A stretch of 20,857 nt of DNA from Haplomitrium mnioides (lineage: Eukaryota; Marchantiophyta; Haplomitriopsida; Calobryales). The translations under genes were made by a program, and so were the position numbers. The stretch covers positions 1 through 20,857 of the forward strand of contig JBNGIS010020008.1 in the NCBI GenBank assembly GCA_049999725.1, given 5' to 3'. The notes beneath the pieces are model-generated. The model was not told the origin of the DNA. It did no database searches and saw only the letters and a list, made by a program, of their open reading frames with translations. Shown one piece after another: positions 18,000 to 20,857 of this stretch; position 1 is the stretch's first letter, and every line of letters starts with the position of its first letter.

Positions 18000-19060
18000 A
18001 CAAAAGTTGAACTACAAGCAAAGAATGCAAGGTCCTTTGGAAATGGAAAGCAATTGGGGGAGTTGTCAAATGATAGTTCAGGTAATAGCTCAAGAAAAGA
18101 GTCTCAATCATAGAACATTTCTTTAGAGTTATCTCCAAGGGCTCTAACTATTTTTGAAATGACAAGTCCTTTTGCTCAAGACTTTGGTGAAGACTTTGCT
18201 TTGGCTTGGTCAAGTTCTTCTACAACTTAAACTTGTTTACCCATATCAAAAAGAACATTTCTAGAGAATAAAAAATGTTTCCAATGATGCACAAAGTCTT
18301 CAAGATAGTGCTTTTTTTTTCCCAATGACTAGATTCGCATATGGACCCAATCGATCAACCAAACATAAGAGTTCTTTATCTAAGCCAAAACCCAAATATT
18401 AAATCCTTTACGTGACAATTCATTTCTGAGATTCCATTTTTGAAAAAAGTTTTATTGAAAAAAAGCTCGATAAAATATCAATTTTGAAATTGAAGAGAAT
18501 TTCATATTGCCAGAATAATTGCTTGTAGTTGTGCAAAATATATTTCTTAAGAGCTGTAAGAGAAACGTACTTTTGGCAAAGCATGAAGAATCAAGATATT
18601 ATATTGCAGTGGGGAATACCAAGAAACGATTCCAACCTTGACAATTGATTTACTTTACCTAGCAGCACCATTTTATGTAAAAGAGTCTTTAAATTAATAT
18701 TATATGTAGGGACTGATAAAATCCAAGTGATACAAAATCTCAAGAATGCAAACCTTAGAGTCACTTTTGGAAATAAAGAATTAAGTGACAAAGAAGTATT
18801 CATATATAAGTGGATAGACAATTGTTTTCAAAATTACCTTGAGAGAATACCGACTCATGAAGTTTTTAATTTGCCGGATAATTTTACCAAATAGGAAGTT
18901 TATGACTGCCATATAAAATATTTGGAAAAAGAAGTATCCCAATTGCATTCTTAGTTTTTATGGTTTTACAAAACATTAGAGAACATATTTTCCAAATGTC
19001 AAAATTCAAAAATTGTTGTTTGCAAAACGTACAAAAGAAACTAAATCGATGTGGGAGAAA
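18000..19060 (+). pseudogene. Decayed coding-like stretches, unrecognised
   Basis: Several plus-strand frames read as former protein. At 18000-18230 there is GNGKQLGELSNDSSGNSS, one TAG, then LELSPRALTIFEMTSPF and QDFGEDFALAWSSS. Near 18290-18400 comes RFAYGPNRSTKHKSS. From about 18545 a frame reads YFLRAVRETYFWQSMKNQD, a stop, then NANLRVTFGNKELSDKEVF, YKWIDNCFQNYLERIP and FNLPDNFTK to a TAG near 18893, continuing as EVYDCHIKYLEKEVSQL. Many stops and frame changes are present. I do not recognise the family; transposon, endogenous viral or host gene origins are all possible. Confidence 0.35.
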
Positions 19061-19231
19061 TCCATTTTGGGGTCCAACAAAGGTAACAAATTGCTTTGGC
19101 TCTTGAAATCAAAGGTTATCATGATGCTCTTCTTATTCATTATCTGACAAGCTTCTTTTATTTAAGAAACATTGAACAGTTAAGGCTTGTAGAACTCATA
19201 AGGTGAAAGATGTGATTCTAGAACTAATTAG

Positions 19232-19920
19232 AATCAAAGCCAACCTTGATGTTGTTGTTTTTTGCAACCCTAGGTAACATAGGTTTTTTATTGTTGGTTT
19301 GAATTGTAAACGCTTATATAGTCAAGAAAAAGCCTAGGAGTTGTTGTTGTTTGTAACTCTATACGAGCATAAGAGTTGTTATTTTTTTTGTTTCAATCTT
19401 AAGCACGCTTAGAGTCAAAGCAATTGTAGGAATTGTTGTTGTTGTTTGTGACCATATACCTGTATGGGTTTTGCTATTGTTGCTTTCAATCCAAGTCAAA
19501 CCTAGAGTAAAAACGAGAATAGCAATCATTGTTGTTGTTATGTGCATAGGTTTTGTTACTATTTCTTTCAACCCCAAACGCGATTAGTGTCAAAGCAAGC
19601 CAAGGAATTGTTTTGGTTGTTTTTGACCCTATGTGTATATAGAGTCAAGGTGAGCATAGAAATTATAGTTCTTGTTTGTACTCTACATGTGTAGAGGTTT
19701 TGCTTTTTGTTGTTTGAATCTCCAACGCATGAAAAGTCAAGCAAGCTTAGGAATTGTTAGTGTTGAATGTTGCCCTAAGCTTACTTAAGCTTTGTTAATA
19801 CTATTTTGAATCTTAAACATGTTTAGAGTCAAAATGAGTTTTTGAATTAACATTTAGCGTTTTAACCCTTTGCGCTCAAAAGATTTGTTATAGTTGGATT
19901 GAATATTCTCTATATGTAAA
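19232..19920 (+). repeat. ~92-bp tandem array, about seven copies
   Basis: The anchor AGTCAAAGCAAG-like word recurs at 19232, 19320, 19413, 19505, 19588, 19643, 19735 and 19827. Most steps are 88-93 bp; one unit (19588-19642) is cut to 55 bp. Units contain a GTTGTTGTTG run, an imperfect palindrome such as CTCTACATGTGTAGAG, and AATCTTAAACACGCTTAG before the next anchor. Confidence 0.9.
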
Positions 19921-20256
19921 GTTATCTCTTAAAATCTTGACATCAAGACACGTTGCACATAACTAATTATATATTTTGGTGTTTTTGGATGATATTGTCA
20001 AATATAATCATCAATTGTTTCTTCATCCTGACCAACAAATGAAAGAAAACTTACAAACCATCAAAGAAAATGGTATACCTATGGTAAAAAATACTTAGTT
20101 TAGTATAAATGATTTTGGAAAAATATCCTTCTTTTATCCGTTTTTAAAACTTGAAAACATCATTTATTTTACAAGAAAAAAAAATTTCATGTTTTGAGTA
20201 GTCTATTTGTAGTTCATAGTAGTGGCTATTATAAGGGAGAAAGACAAAACCCTCTC
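19921..20256. other. AT-rich spacer
   Basis: No gene, RNA or repeat is recognised. It would be the transcribed side of the minus-strand promoter-like segment at 20257-20437. Confidence 0.5.
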
Positions 20257-20437
20257 TATTTATACTTCAATTACAAGGCTTTACTATAAAGCCATCTCAA
20301 TCTTTAGAAACTTTCTTTTGTCTCTAACTAGACTTTCTAGAATCTTTTATATTTCTAATGTTTTTCTAAAATAATCTCTTCTAGAATCTTCTTTCATTAT
20401 CTAGAAGGTTCTCTAAGCTTCTTTTTCTAGAAACTTC
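20257..20437 (-). promoter_or_regulatory. TATA box with clustered heat-shock-element motifs
   Basis: On the minus strand TATAAATA (20264-20257) is followed by GAGAGGG, a good plant core promoter context. Upstream on that strand are TTC-GAA-TTC modules with correct 2-base spacing: two perfect triple units, 20379-20391 (TTCTAGAATCTTC) and 20425-20437 (TTCTAGAAACTTC), and two near-matches at 20335-20347 and 20399-20411. Such arrays bind heat-shock factors and occur in heat-activated genes and in some copia LTRs such as ONSEN. No gene is visible downstream, so an LTR or other mobile-element promoter is more likely than a host gene promoter. This is inferred from motifs only. Confidence 0.5.
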
Positions 20438-20857
20438 TTCTACGCTAACTAACTTTACCGATAACTAAATCTAGAGGATCAATTAAGTTTAGTAGACGTT
20501 GTTGCAAGCCTCTTCTCTTAAGATGCAACATACTCATTGCAAGTGTGATAAAAAAAACATGCACTAGTGTTATGGCATTGCAAAGGTTACCAATTGGCTT
20601 TAAACAAATGGTACCTTTTCTAGAGTACCAAATACTTATTAACTTTCTTGCGATCATATTTAAAGATTGGTCGTTTAAATAAAACATTAAATGGTGAATT
20701 GAGAGGAACATGAGATTAACAATTGACAAACAAAACATGAAAAACTGGATGAATGTAAAAGAATCTCAAAGACCAAATCCAAATGAGTAAGAACTCATGG
20801 TGAACTCTAGTAGAGTTCTTCAACCAAAAGCAACTCAAGGTCCAAGCTAAGACCAAG
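20438..20857. other. AT-rich right end of window, no gene identified
   Basis: A 97-codon minus-strand frame (20738-20445) is Leu/Ile-rich and has no recognisable domain, and I do not call it. If the promoter-like segment to the left is an LTR, this could be internal or flanking element DNA. Confidence 0.4.

Noticed and set aside
1-20857. CRISPR array, bacterial operon or prophage
   Set aside because: None of the repeats has spacer structure, and all recognisable genes are plant or plant-retroelement in type.

Overview
This is repeat-rich nuclear DNA of a land plant. It holds a Ty1/copia polyprotein, two sets of plant copia LTR hallmarks, and the relic of a plant-type (PLS/E subclass) pentatricopeptide repeat gene, a class expanded only in land plants. 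The species cannot be named from this sequence. I see no intact protein-coding gene: every coding stretch carries stops, frameshifts or gaps.

Layout. (1) 1-5621, minus strand: a Ty1/copia LTR retrotransposon, cut by the left window edge. Reading right to left it has a 5' LTR (5312-5621), a PBS for initiator tRNA-Met (5300-5311), a long leader with internal duplications, then gag, zinc knuckle, protease, integrase, reverse transcriptase and RNase H. The coding region has two in-frame stops, at least three frameshifts and two assembly gaps of exactly 100 N. (2) 5660-6949 and 11863-11987, minus strand: one broken, unrecognised gene. (3) 6950-11862, minus strand: a second, older copia-type element of 4.9 kb with both LTRs (208 and 209 bp, about 92% identical by eye). 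It sits inside gene (2). Reading across the insertion with one copy of the 5-bp target duplication, the frame of gene (2) continues without a break. Its 3' half keeps scraps of reverse transcriptase and RNase H. Its 5' half carries gene-like relics, including a PPR/E-motif fragment, where gag and integrase would be expected.

(4) 12033-13787: AT-rich DNA with a 24-bp minisatellite built on a GACTCnnGAGTC palindrome and a three-copy 30-bp repeat. (5) About 13965-17830: a GC-rich island made of nested non-coding repeats: a 307-bp tandem duplication, a degenerate 113-151-bp array and a ten-copy ~48-bp minisatellite, plus hairpins and a perfect 20-bp palindrome. (6) 17830-20857: AT-rich DNA with a decayed plus-strand coding-like stretch, a 92-bp tandem array, and a minus-strand promoter-like segment with a TATA box and clustered heat-shock-element motifs, possibly part of an LTR.

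No genes cooperate here in a pathway. The logic is one of nested insertion and decay: a gene interrupted by one retrotransposon, flanked by another, in a neighbourhood of several unrelated tandem repeat families.
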